Below, in pieces: positions 1-10,369 of a stretch of 64,000 nt of DNA. Each line of letters opens with the position of its first letter. Positions within the stretch are counted from its first letter, which is position 1. Position numbers and translations under genes: made by a program. This DNA comes from Aureobasidium sp. EXF-3400. Lineage: Eukaryota > Ascomycota > Dothideomycetes > Dothideales > Saccotheciaceae. The notes beneath the pieces were generated by a model that saw only the letters and a list, made by a program, of their open reading frames with translations, did not search any database and was not told where the DNA came from. Location of the stretch: assembly GCA_024195585.1 (NCBI GenBank), contig SWBL01000020.1:1-64000 (forward strand), in the 5' to 3' direction.

Positions 1-93
1 CAGACTAGAGAGGCATCTACTAAAATACTCTTCCTGAGTTCTCAGCATCTGCACATAGTGCATAAGCTGTCCCTATCAGGTGTTCATCCTTGA
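1..93 (+). CDS. Possible 3' end of a duplicated secreted-type ORF (partial)
   Basis: The first 94 bases match the reverse strand of 31521-31614 at all but one position. Read on this strand they give an open frame ending in TGA at 91-93, identical in amino acids to the C-terminus of the minus-strand ORF at 31522-32082. The single difference (position 6) is a silent third-base change in a Thr codon, and similarity falls off directly after the stop codon. That pattern fits a paralogous coding end better than a random non-coding repeat. The rest lies outside the window. It runs antisense to, and inside, what should be an MRD1 intron. It could instead be a repeat fragment at a contig end. Function unknown. 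Confidence 0.35.
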   Translation, partial: QTREASTKILFLSSQHLHIVHKLSLSGVHP

Positions 94-144
94 ACCAGCA
101 CACTTGAAATGTGACAAGAAAAAATAAGAGAATGTAGTGCTTAC

Positions 145-1196
145 CTCTTCAAGGTTTCCAAACTCGGTGAAAGCGCTTCGTAAGTCGTCTTCCTGGGTAG
201 CGTAGGAGAGGTTTCGAAGGTACAGACGTTGACTTGCTCTGACCTTCTCTTCGACTTCATCTGTTGGTGGCGCTGGCTCGTCTTCGAAGCCTTCAAATTC
301 TTCGTCGTTCGCTGCAGGTTCTGGTTGAGGGACAGGTTCGGGAGTCGGCGATGCGGCGACGGTATGCGAGGGTCGTGTCGTAGTGGCAGCTTCCTCCTCT
401 TCGTCGTCATCTGCCAGACCGAGTAGTCTGCTTGTCCGTGAGCGCATCCAGTCGTCATCATTCATAGCTGTGTCTTGTTCTTTGGCAGGCTCGGTGCTCT
501 CGTCCACTTGCTCCATCTGCACTGGAGCAGGTTGTTCAACTTCCATGGCGTCTGTAGTGGGGGGTACTGGGGGAGGTTTCACAGCTGGTGCTGCGCTCTT
601 CTGCTTCTTGGGCACATTCTCATACTCAGAATCACTGTCGGCCTCGGGCACAACGACTTTGGTGTCTAGTTCTTGGGCAGCGATGTTGACCTCCTCACCT
701 CGAGTGCCACGAAGTTTGGAAGGAGCCTGCATGGCGTTCAAGAACTCGCTCAGCTTGGGGTCCTTCTCTTTTGTTTCGGGCTCGGGAGTGGCGCGTTTTC
801 GCTTGAGGTTTGGTACTACAGGCTCGGCGTTTGCATTGTGTGCAGGCAACTTGGCGATTGCCAGGGGATGTTGCGACGATTGACCTTGCCTCCTTGTGGG
901 AGCCTCACCGATCTAGTGAAAGGGTTAGTAGAAGGTTGAAGGCAGAAGAGAAATCGACAACGTACGGGTCTGGCCAGCTCAACGCCGATCTTGGACATGC
1001 GAATGAAAGTACGGTTGAAGTACTTGACAGCCTTTTGAGCATCTTCAGGCGACTTGTATCCGACATAACCAATTCGGCGCTGAGGAAAGAGTCTGGCGTC
1101 GGTGACTTCATATTTGCCAAAGTGCTTCTTGAAGTCGGCCTCGCTCATGGTCGGGGGCAGCCCCCGAACGAATATACGGGATGACTCTGACTCCAT
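145..1196 (-). CDS. MRD1: MRD1-like multiple RNA-recognition-motif protein, N-terminal part
   Basis: Mrd1 is a nucleolar protein of the 90S pre-ribosome needed for early 18S rRNA processing. Exon 1 is 966-1196 and exon 2 is 145-912, joined across a 53-nt intron (donor GTACGT, acceptor CTAG), giving 333 residues in frame. RRM1 starts at once after the Met (RNP2-like IFVRGLP, RNP1-like RIGYVGYKS). A long acidic and Lys-rich linker follows, including a KRKR patch. RRM2 opens with LYLRNLSYA and is cut after its first helix at a GTAAGC donor at 144. Full Mrd1 has five to six RRMs, so most of the protein lies to the left, outside the window. The next sequence is a 94-bp repeat, so the intron is unusually long or the gene is disrupted. 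Divergent from the LC8 gene across 256 bp. Confidence 0.85.
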
Positions 1197-1452
1197 GGCT
1201 GGATTTCTATCTCTGTGTTGAAGATAGGGAAGGAGGAAAGAGATTGGTAGAGAGGAAGAGATGATGTAAAAAATTTATGGCAGGTCCAAGATTGTCAAGA
1301 TTTGCGCGCGGCGACTTTGCGGCGGCCGGCGACTCGCTCGGCTCCACACGTGCCATCGTTACGACGCGACTCCTCTCAACATCATCCAGTCTGTCCCAAT
1401 CACTTTCCAAAGAGATCCATAGACTATAGAACTGCAAAGACCAGTCATCACA

Positions 1453-2124
1453 ATGTCCGACGAGAAGACCACAACAAACTCGCTCGAGCAAACCGAGAGG
1501 CTCGAGGGTAAGTCAAGATGCTGGTCATGAATCACCATCAGGGGTAGTTGAGCTAATGCTATGCTCCCAGCCCAGGTCAAGTCTGCAGACATGGTATGGC
1601 GTTTATGAGTGTTTGTTTATTGCGTATCCGTGGCTCATATTGTTGCCTAGACCGAGGACATGCAGCAGGAAGCCATTGAAGTCGGTAAGTCAAGGGCTTT
1701 GTGGAGACTCATATACGCCAAGTGGTAACCAGAAGGGAGGATGCTAATCGGTGCTTCGATTACAGCACAAGAAGCCATGGAGAAGTTCAACATCGAAAAG
1801 GTGAGGCTGATATGAACTTGATCCAAGTCGTGTACAAACGCTGATGACATATCACAGGACATTGCACACCACATCAAGAAGACGGTTCGCCAAACTGACA
1901 GCAGCCATTACGGAAAGGAGACTGACGGCTAGACAGTTCGATGAGCGCAAGGGTGTTACCTGGCACTGCATTGTCGGCAGAAACTTCGGCAGCTTCGTTA
2001 CACACGGTAAAGTGCCCTGAAGCCTGCTGGAAAGGTTCAAGACTAATGACTCTGTGCAGAGACCAAGCACTTCATCTACTTCTACCTGGGTCACTGCGCC
2101 ATCCTGCTGTTCAAGACTCAATAA
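1453..2124 (+). CDS. DYN2: Dynein light chain LC8 (DYN2/DYNLL type)
   Basis: LC8 is the small homodimeric light chain of cytoplasmic dynein and a general dimerisation hub. Seven exons (1453-1507, 1571-1593, 1651-1684, 1766-1800, 1858-1884, 1937-2006, 2060-2124) join in frame to 102 residues. The C-terminal two thirds is near-invariant in the family: [18 protein letters not shown], then [17 protein letters not shown], then KHFIYFYLG. The N-terminal 20 residues are polar and variable. Six introns in a 672-bp gene is dense even here; the intron at 1885-1936 has a weak GTTCGC donor but is required to restore the family sequence. The length is normal for fungal LC8. Confidence 0.93.
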
Positions 2125-2470
2125 GAGTATAGACGAGATAGAGTAGGAACAATGTCGGGATACCCCTGGAGTTGAGGAGCAGTGGAGTAGTGCGGAAAAG
2201 GCAGTCTTGGTTGAGAGACAACCAGACATGGCCTCTTGAAGTTTTCAGCATCAAAGCAACAAATGTAACTCAGCGGCATAATATCAGCGAGATGACACAA
2301 GACCAGAGCATAGCCGTTGTGACTGTCACATGCAAGAGGACGATATGCGATGGCAGTCTTGGCATCTCCATGTCAGCCAAGTTTGAAACATGCGACCATT
2401 TCGCGATCGACGTTTGTCTCCCCAACTCGCAATGCGCCTATAGCATTTCCCTACACAGCACAAGACGGCC
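2125..2470. other. Intergenic region, LC8 to PPP4R2
   Basis: The 346-bp spacer holds the 3' end of the light-chain gene and the promoter of the next. Open frames here are short, overlap on both strands and resemble nothing I recognise. Confidence 0.5.
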
Positions 2471-3876
2471 ATGTTAACGAGCGACGAGATTCTGGAGCAG
2501 GCGGCTCGCGACGGCTCCATCGACATGTGCGTCGCGTATCTTGTTCCATCACACGCGTTTCCTGACTGACGCATGACGACAGATCCGAGTGGCCACGAGT
2601 GTTAGAGAATATCTTGCAAAAACTACACGACGTATGCGCGTCCCGGCGACTCCTTGTACAGCCTCTGTCGCTGACTTGAACCAAGATTGTACATAACGAG
2701 TTTCCTACGCCAAAGGCTCCACCACCACCCAATCCTCCAGTTCTAATCCCTGCTGCACCTGTCATCCTTCCCTCAAACGACGACTCAGCCCGCCCACAAA
2801 AGTCGCCCGAACCTACCCTATCAACAGCAGAGCCCTCGGAACCAGTAGCCGCCACCGACAAGGAGAATACAGTTCCACGACCACCCGTCCCTTCCTTCGC
2901 CGCAATCCCCCAAATCCGCCAACAATCTCCTTCCTCCCCTCTACCTCCAGAACTATATACTCTCTACAACTACTCGAGGACCACACTCGAGAACAACTTT
3001 CCTAAGAATCCGCCATACACAATCCAACGCCTCGCCGAGCTTGTCCTACAACCAAGGAGATACTACCGCTACCTACCGCCCTTCCTACAAGCCCTCGATC
3101 GCGTCGTCTCCGTCACCAGCACCGTCAACGAGTTCCCACTAGCCCATGCCAGCATCGACTCTGCGAGCAGCTTCCTGGCAAACGGCGAGCCTAGCGAGAA
3201 CCACTCCGAACGCGAAGGCCTTGGAAGCGACGAAAGTTTGGGCGGCGCGCTACTCACTCCCATTCCCTGGTTGAAACGCGAGAACGGCCACCATGATTTC
3301 CGCAGCGAGAGTTCACAGACCATAGAAGGTCCCAATGGCGTCGGCGTCATCGAGACCGTCTCTGTCTCGAATGGTGGAGCCGCCTTACCTCAAGAAGAGG
3401 ATACGATGAGTCATGAACAACACTTACGGGCAGAGGGTGGTGTCACACAGGGCGAATTACTACGTCAAGAGCAGGAAGCTGGTATTGTGCCCGTGGGCCA
3501 GGAGGTCCCGCGTCGCACCTTGATGGCTAGCGGTTCAGCTAACGCCGTTGGTAGAGGAGAGAGCACATTGGCCGCGGAAGAAGAAGCAGGAGAGAAGCCA
3601 GAGGAACACGCTCACGCGCGCGGTCCCGAAGAGATTGGAGCAGAAGACATGGGACCTCAACCGGAAGCATCTATCGGTGTCACGAGACCCTTGAACATGG
3701 AGGCTGCAGCTGGTAGGGCTAAGTCCCCGGAAGTCTCGCGGGACGACAAGGATACCGAGGGCGATACTGCCATAGAAGGCCTGGCTCAAGTCGAAGAGGA
3801 CAAGAAGGCAGGACCTGAAGAAGAAAGACCAGACGAAAAAGTCGAGCAAGTTGACGAAGAGATGCCAGACGCATAG
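2471..3876 (+). CDS. PSY4: Protein phosphatase 4 core regulatory subunit R2
   Basis: PPP4R2/Psy4 is the regulatory subunit of the PP4 phosphatase, acting in DNA-damage recovery. Three exons (2471-2526, 2583-2631, 2686-3876) give 431 residues. The N-terminus (MLTSDEILEQAARDGSI) leads into a short helical segment, a Pro-rich linker, and then the conserved block PPYTIQRLAELVLQPRRYY followed by LDRVVSVTSTVNEFP. The family signature GGALLTPIPWL lies near residue 250. The C-terminal 180 residues are acidic and low in complexity, as in other fungal members. The assignment rests on the central block; the C-terminus adds nothing functional. Confidence 0.85.
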
Positions 3877-4371
3877 TCGCTATGAATATAAAACACTTTG
3901 AGCCGCGTCTGTCACTGCATTCGTAACCTTTCCTTTTGTTGGGATAATGTCCTATCCTTGGCTATCAAGAGGCACGCTGCTTTCTCGAAGACAAGAATCA
4001 CTGTACGGAGAAGACCTTGTCTCCCATGGTACCTCCATGATCACACTTCTGTTTTAGGAGGTAATTATGTGCCCTTTTGGTTTCCGGAACGACCGTGTTA
4101 CAAATGTCAGAGATGATGACGGGAGATTAGGGTGGAAGATGTTCAGTTCGTAAGACGAGTGTTCCGTTGTCCTCGACGATCGTGACCTTCCGAATTTTGT
4201 ACTCAATCGAGGCAAAGTTTACCATAATTTAAAGATGAAATGATTGAGAGTGAAATTCCTAGCGTCAAATTGAAACTTGACAAGGCTGGAGGTGATGAAA
4301 CATCATAAGAGAAAGAAGGTACATTATAAAACTAGTGCCAGGGTCGCACCTCCAACCGGTTGTCTCGATAT
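3877..4371. other. Convergent intergenic region
   Basis: This 495-bp region lies between the 3' ends of the PP4 subunit gene and MAK5. It probably holds both 3' UTRs. I see no structured RNA or coding signal. Confidence 0.5.
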
Positions 4372-6868
4372 CTAGTCCATCAGGTCTGCAACTGTACCCA
4401 AGAACTCTCCATGCACACCAGCCTCTTGCTGCTGCAGCAAAGAATCAATGTCCAGACCACTCGAGGTCAAGTACCTCTCACTAACACCAACATTGACTCT
4501 CGAGCTCAACATATCCTTAAGCTGAGCTCTAAGCGCACCAGTCTCAGCCTTGGTGAGTCCTCTCGCTTCCCTCTCTTTCTTGATTCTACCAGCACCTCGA
4601 CCTCTCTTACCAGGTGCGTTCTCAAATTCTTCAGAGTCGTAGTCAACACCTAGGTCTTCAGCTGCTTGGCGCAAAAAGTCGTCTTCGCTGTGTTTCTTTT
4701 CTTTTGCAATGGTGGTATCAGCGAGTTTCTTGGATAGGTTTGCTCTGGGCTTTAGTCTGTTGACGACGCGGCGATCGATGTCGAGACTGCGGATGAAGTA
4801 GCCGTTCTTTGCTGCGTCGTTGGCGGGCTCGGCTCCTGCGGCTGCAGAACTGGCGTGCACTTTTGCGATCAATCTGCGTACACCGGCTACTTCTTCGGGG
4901 CCACAGATTAGGATACTGGAGCCGGTTTCGCCGGCACGAGCTGTACGACCGGATCTGTGGACGTAGTTGTCGGCGGCACGAGGTAGATGGTAGTGGATGA
5001 CCAAGTTGACGTTGGGGATGTCGAGACCGCGAGCGGCAACGTCAGTGGCGAGGAGAATGGAGCCCTTGTGGTTGGTTTTGTTTTGGTTGTTGGAGGTGAA
5101 GCGTTCGATGGCGCGGAGACGTGCCTTTTGCGCCATTGAGGAGTGCAATGCGTGAACAGGGAGTTGCAAGTTTTGCAAGAACGGCGTCAGACGGCGCACG
5201 GCGGAGATAGAGTTGCAGAAAACTATCGTCCTAGCGTTGGGATGTAACAGCAGAAGCGCATATAGATAAAGATCCTAGATGGAACGTTAGTCAATAGTGT
5301 ATTTCAAGACAGATGTCAGCACAAACCTTCTCAGTACCGCCACACTCAACCATGCCTTCCTTAAGACCAGAAGCCATTTGAGTGATTGGGTTCACATCGA
5401 CGAACTTGGGCTTCTCCTCGCGGAAGTTGAGCTTCTTGAGCAGATACTCCATACTCTCCTTCTTGTCCATCAGACCAGCACCAGGCTTAGCCTTACCTGC
5501 GAGCTTGTGCTGCAATCCCTTGTGGAAGGTAGCGGAGAAAACGAGCGTTTGTCTCTCGACATCCTCGACTTCCTCCGGTGCTTCATCCTCATCTTCGTGT
5601 TCCTCGGCCTTGAAGTCGTCTTTGCGGTCGAGGACGTTGATAATCTCTTCGAGCTCCTTGAAATGACCCTGACTGAGCAATCTGTCGGCTTCATCGATAA
5701 CCAAGAACTGAATCTGCTTCAGCCACTTGAGCACGCCATGACCGCCACTGATGATTTCCCACAGACGTCCAGGGGTACCGATGATGATATCTGCATTCTT
5801 GAGCTGTCTCTGCTGCTTTGCCATGGAGAGACCACCAGTGAGTGTTGCGATCCAGGGTGCCTTGTCAAGGCCAGAGCATAGCTTTGTGAGATGAGCGGAG
5901 ATTTGGTGAGCAAGTTCACGAGTAGGTGCGAGAATCAGGGCCAGCGCAGGCTTGCGAGCAGCCTCTTCCTCACTGTTGACCTTCTTCTTGTTGTTTCCAG
6001 CAATCTTCTGCATTTCGAGATAACGCTCCAGGATGGGGATACCGAAAGCCAGTGTCTTTCCCGATCCGGTACTGGCCTTTCCGATGACATCGTGGCCTGC
6101 CAGAACCTCGGGAATAGCTGCTTTTTGGATTGCTGATGGTTGGTGGAACTTCATTCTCGAAAGAGCCCCGAGAGTATCGTCCGAGAGATTCAGAGGGCGC
6201 CATGCGCTAATGTCAACACCTTCATCCTCTTCCTCATCCATAAGGTTGGCGAATGTTGTGGATCCGATTTCGGTCTGGGCAGCAGTCTCCTTCTGCTTCT
6301 TGTCTGCTTTTGGCTTCTTTTCCTTTTTCTCTTTCTTCTCCTTTTGCTTCTTTTCCTTCAGTTGCTGCTTCTGCAACTCTTTTTGCTTCTGCTTTCTGTC
6401 CTCCCAGGTCTCTCCTTCCTCAAGTTCGGGAGCAGATCTAGGCGTAACGGTTTCGACGATCATAGCACCACCTTCTTCCTTATCAGCTCCCTCCTGAGCG
6501 TCATCATCGAAGCCAGTGAACTCTTCACCATCATCTTCTGATTCTGCCGGAGCAGGCCTCTTCTTGGTAGCCTTGTCGCTGATAGCCCGATAAGAAATGA
6601 TGCCATTATCGTCCTTGACAACATCCACATCATCAATCTCCTCAAGGCCGTAGAAACCTTCAAAATCATCCAATCTATCCGGCATTTCGACATTGTTCCA
6701 AGCCAAGTCGTCCAAACGCACTTTTTCCGATTTTGGTGGCGCCGCTTTGGAAGATTTGTTTGTGGTTGCCTTCTTTCCAGCCTTGGAGTCCTCTAGCTTT
6801 TGGCGCTTTCTAGCCTTCATTGCTGCGACCTTTGGAGGCAAGGCCCGCTTGTTCTCAGTTGCCGCCAT
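4372..6868 (-). CDS. MAK5: ATP-dependent DEAD-box RNA helicase Mak5 (DDX24 type)
   Basis: Mak5 is a nucleolar helicase in 60S ribosomal subunit assembly. Exon 1 is 5327-6868 and exon 2 is 4372-5274, with a 52-nt intron, giving 814 residues. After a charged N-terminus with a Lys/Glu run (about 155-195) come the Q-motif (241-249), motif I ASTGSGKT (265-272), PTRELA (315-320), TPGR (365-368), DEAD (392-395) and SAT (445-447). An acidic insert of about 25 residues precedes motif III. Exon 2 supplies the second RecA domain with IVFCNS, ATDVAARGLD and HRSGRTAR. An upstream in-frame Met at 6946 exists, but the Met at 6868 starts a typical Mak5 N-terminus. Divergent from TRM7 across 207 bp. Confidence 0.93.
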
Positions 6869-7075
6869 GATTAGTTTTGTATTTGATAATGTTGATGGAA
6901 AGAAGATGGAAAATGTCAATAGACGCCAAGAGGTGGAAAAGTTCAAGGGTCCAGAGTTGCGGGAGAGCCTCGGCAGACTCTTTCTGAGATTGATGAACCA
7001 CCTGCAAAAGATATATCAACCACCAGAATAAATATCGACTTGACATCCAAATTATTAAATCCTGCTCTATCGAAA
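6869..7075. promoter_or_regulatory. Shared bidirectional promoter, MAK5 and TRM7
   Basis: The 207 bp between two divergent start codons must carry both promoters and 5' UTRs. Both products act in ribosome or tRNA maturation, so co-regulation is plausible. I see no clear TATA box. Confidence 0.5.
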
Positions 7076-8194
7076 ATGGGAAAATCGTCGAAAGACAAAC
7101 GCGATGCCTACTACCGTCTCGCCAAAGAGCAAGGCTGGCGAGCCCGCAGTGCATTCAAACTTCTTCAACTGGACGAGGAATTCAATCTTTTCGAAGGGGT
7201 TACACGCGTGGTTGACTTGTGCGCCGCACCCGGAAGTTGGAGTCAAGTTTTGTCTCGCGTTTTGATTAAAGGCGAAAAGATCGGACGCGCTGGCTGGGAG
7301 GACAAGCAAGCTAGAGAAAAGCTCGAACAGCATGGCCAAACTACCACAACAATTTCTGGAGACAGACATGAACAAGAAGTAAAGCAAAAACTACAGCCAC
7401 GGGAGAATGTCAAGATTGTGGCGATCGATCTGCAGCCGATGTCGCCTCTAGAAGGCATTATCACTATGCGTGCAGACATTACACATCCATCGACCATCCC
7501 TCTATTGCTCAAGGCCCTAGACCCGGAGACTTTCGACCCAAACTCTGTTCAATCATCTCACCCCGTAGACCTGGTCATCTCGGATGGCGCTCCCGATGTG
7601 ACTGGTCTCCACGATCTTGACACATACGTGCAATCACAATTAATCTGGGCAGCACTAAATCTTGCTCTTTGCGTTCTGAAACCTGGCGGTAAATTTGTGG
7701 CCAAGATCTTCCGCGGCAAGGATGTGGATCTTCTCTACGCGCAACTCAAGATCGTCTTTGAGCGAGTGCGTGTGGCCAAGCCCAGGAGTAGTCGTGCGAG
7801 TAGTGTGGAGGCATTCGTTGTGTGCACAGGATTCCGCCCACCAAAGGGCTTCAAGGCAAGCCTGGAGAACCCTCTCGGTGCAGGTACTCAGCTGCAAGTA
7901 CCGGAGAACATAAAAGCCGAGAAGACTCAACCATCACGCACGCTCAGATCAGATGGCATCACAGAGCTCGAGCTGGGTTCCGAGGACGAAGAAGAGAGCA
8001 AGGATATCAGATGGATCGCACCATTCCTGGCTTGTGGAGATCTTTCAGCCTACGATGCAGATGCTTCGTATCATCTGCCGAAAGACCACGTTGTGCTGGA
8101 CCCTGTGCAACCGCCAACTGCGCCGCCATACAGGAAGGCTTTGGAGATGCGCAAGACAGCTGGCGGAGCCTATGGTAAAACGAAGCTGGGTTGA
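7076..8194 (+). CDS. TRM7: tRNA 2'-O-ribose methyltransferase Trm7 (FtsJ family)
   Basis: Trm7 methylates the ribose at positions 32 and 34 of the anticodon loop of several tRNAs, with partner proteins. The single exon encodes 372 residues. The start at 7076 gives the typical [18 protein letters not shown]; an in-frame Met 12 codons earlier is less typical. The K-D-K-E catalytic tetrad is visible: K28 in RSAFKLL, D in [11 protein letters not shown] in [11 protein letters not shown] and E in [10 protein letters not shown]. The SAM loop is [12 protein letters not shown] (47-58). A Gln/Lys-rich insert of about 40 residues follows the SAM loop, and the C-terminal 100 residues are longer than in yeast. 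Confidence 0.93.
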   Translation: MGKSSKDKRDAYYRLAKEQGWRARSAFKLLQLDEEFNLFEGVTRVVDLCAAPGSWSQVLSRVLIKGEKIGRAGWEDKQAREKLEQHGQTTTTISGDRHEQEVKQKLQPRENVKIVAIDLQPMSPLEGIITMRADITHPSTIPLLLKALDPETFDPNSVQSSHPVDLVISDGAPDVTGLHDLDTYVQSQLIWAALNLALCVLKPGGKFVAKIFRGKDVDLLYAQLKIVFERVRVAKPRSSRASSVEAFVVCTGFRPPKGFKASLENPLGAGTQLQVPENIKAEKTQPSRTLRSDGITELELGSEDEEESKDIRWIAPFLACGDLSAYDADASYHLPKDHVVLDPVQPPTAPPYRKALEMRKTAGGAYGKTKLG

Positions 8195-8497
8195 AGGAGT
8201 TTTGGAATGGCTCCAATTACAATCCTACTTCAGCGAGAGCGAAAAGTGTATAGCACGCGCAGTGACGGCCTTGCGATGCTGCAAGATCTCCTGCTCCCAG
8301 AAATCCAAGGTCCGGGTCTCCGCCGCTTTGCGTCTTGCGCCTTCCCAGTACATTTTGAGGACGTTCCAAGAATCGAGATGTGGCAACTTCTACTTGCGAA
8401 AGGGCATTGGCTCGCTGCACGAGACATATTGAGCAACCATCAATTCGACATACAATTGCTTGTCTCTCCTGATCTCACATATACATAGCCTTCTCCG
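8195..8497. other. Convergent intergenic region
   Basis: This 303-bp spacer separates the 3' ends of TRM7 and the dehydrogenase gene. A 93-codon open frame starts at 8207 on the plus strand, but its sequence matches nothing I know. Confidence 0.5.
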
Positions 8498-9505
8498 CTA
8501 CTGACGCTGCATCGCAAACCTCTTGTTCCGCTCCTTGTATGTATCTGCCCAGATCTGTTGTATCTCTGTTTCGTGTTAGCGGCTGTTGCAAGCAAGTCTA
8601 TTCACAGACCACTCACCTTTCGGCACCTCTCTTCCACCAGTCTTCTGAATCTCATTCTTATAATGGATATCGTCACCTCTTCCTTCAACAACCTGTCCAT
8701 TTGGCTCTTGACCACCCCAACCCTCCGTTTCGACTGTGTCAAATCTACCCAATGCATCGAATGCCTTCATCAATGTCTCCATCTTTGTCAATGCCTCCTT
8801 GGGATAATTCTCGAGTAGACCCGGAGGCGCAAGATTAGATGGTGTAAGTGCCGGCGCAACAGCATTAATCGAAACACCAGCCTCTGCAGCCGAGGGAGCC
8901 ATTGCGCGAACCATTCCCACGATAGCGTGTTTGGTAGCTGTATACTGAGGCACTGCCGGTAAAGCCCAGAGTCCCGCATCCGAGGCAGTGACAACGATTC
9001 GTCCACCTTTGCCGCTGCTTTGGCCATTCAATGGCTTGTTTAAAGCCATGTAGTGAGCAGCCAATTTGATCCCATAGTACGGACCATACAAGTTTACTTC
9101 GAAGGTCTTCATGTTCGGTTTGGTGGGTGGGGTATTGAGATCATTGCTGGTGGAATAGAAAATATCATCACGGTCGTCAATGCCAGCATTCAAAGCACAG
9201 AAATCAAGACGATCAAACGTAGAGCAGCATGTCGCAAAAGCCGAGACTTGTGCATCCCAGGACGAGACATCTGTGGCGTGAAAGTGGTAGGACGAGGTAG
9301 GGAAATTGGAGAGTTCGGATGAAGAAGGGGGATTGATGTCGGCGATGAAGACGTTCCAGGATTTGGCAAGGAGATGTTTTGTCAATGCAAGACCAATTCC
9401 TGCGGTGTACAATTGTCAGATTGTGCGTTTCAAGCATGAGTGTGGATGTGAGGCTGTACCTGAGGAGCCGCCTGTAATGAGTGCAACTGGTGCTATGGGT
9501 GCCAT
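8498..9505 (-). CDS. Short-chain dehydrogenase/reductase (15-PGDH-like)
   Basis: This is an NAD(P)-dependent classical SDR with unknown substrate. Exons 9460-9505, 8617-9399 and 8498-8565 join to 298 residues. The first 46-nt exon supplies the start of the Rossmann motif (TGGSSG), completed across the splice as GIGLA. Further motifs are CALNAGI, the catalytic Ser in VVTASDAG and YTATK (Tyr and Lys). The third exon, found by following a GTGAGT donor and an ACAG acceptor, replaces an unrelated read-through tail with a C-terminus rich in Trp, Tyr and Arg, as in fungal 15-hydroxyprostaglandin dehydrogenase-like proteins. No signal or membrane segment is seen. Confidence 0.85.
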
Positions 9506-9809
9506 GATTGGTTATGCTGTCTGGAAAAAACCGAGACTATCCTCGTAGCTGCAAAGGTATCTGATATATACTGCTGGGCATACTTGGCAAATATGTTCTT
9601 TGAAATGGGGCTCCACATGTGGATGTTGGTGGGGTCTGCGGGGTTGTCTGGAGGTGGCATTTGAGAGCGGAACCATGGCCGCGCTCTCACTGGACACTGT
9701 CTTACTGTAATTCATAGTACATTGTGTATTACTATAGTCTACTTTTAACACTCCAACACATGGAAGGCATCATAGTTTCCTTGGAGGATACACCCCTCCG
9801 ACAATCATG

Positions 9810-10080
9810 ACAAGTGCAAGTGCAAATTCGACGAAGACGAGGACGAGGATGAAGAGGGCCGCTTCTTTGGTAGCGGCACAAACCAATGCCGCTCTGGAAT
9901 TTGTCGATCGAGCAGACGACGGCGCAGACATCAAGGCCGAGAAGATAGATCAAGCATGGGTGCGCCGCCTGGGCTTGAGTTTTGAGCGCAAAATCAACAA
10001 GAACAGCGAGCTTGTCCTTTCTGAGAAGACCCGAGAACAAAGACGTTCTTCAAGCATCAGGAAGATGTGCTCAATATATG
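9810..10080 (+). pseudogene. Decayed fragment resembling beta-catenin-like protein 1 (CTNNBL1)
   Basis: Two short reading frames together resemble the N-terminal region of CTNNBL1, a nuclear armadillo-like protein associated with the spliceosome. One frame has an acidic run followed by EEGRFFGSG (from about 9827). After a one-base shift, the next has NAALEFVDRADDG and then KIDQAWVRRLGLSFERKIN to about 10013. A weaker continuation needs a further frame change. The full protein is over 500 residues and no more of it is nearby, so this looks like a truncated, frameshifted copy. An intact copy elsewhere is expected but cannot be checked here. The identification is from memory of the family. Confidence 0.5.
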
Positions 10081-10369
10081 TTTGAGGCTCTTGTCTGTGT
10101 GACTTAGGACGACGCTGAACTATTTAGATATATCATAAACCTCGAGCAGGCTAAGCGTATAGCGATTTTGGTTCAGACCGAACGCCGATTCGGACTGTAG
10201 AAGCTTTGATTGTGGAAGGAGAAGACATTGTCTTGAGGCAATTCTATTGATACTATCATCATTTTAATTAGTCCCTTACTGGGTCAAACTATGCGTTCGC
10301 CGTGTTGAATCATGCCATCCATCTTCTTTCATCATTGTCATGTCATATTTTTCCATCTGCGATAGTTGT

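Noticed and set aside
8207..8488. 93-codon plus-strand ORF after TRM7
   Set aside because: It lies across the 3' region of two convergent genes, matches nothing, and overlaps the dehydrogenase 3' end.
8576..8616. Read-through C-terminus of the dehydrogenase without a third exon
   Set aside because: A GTGAGT donor, an ACAG acceptor 51 nt on, and a family-like C-terminus after splicing make the three-exon model better.
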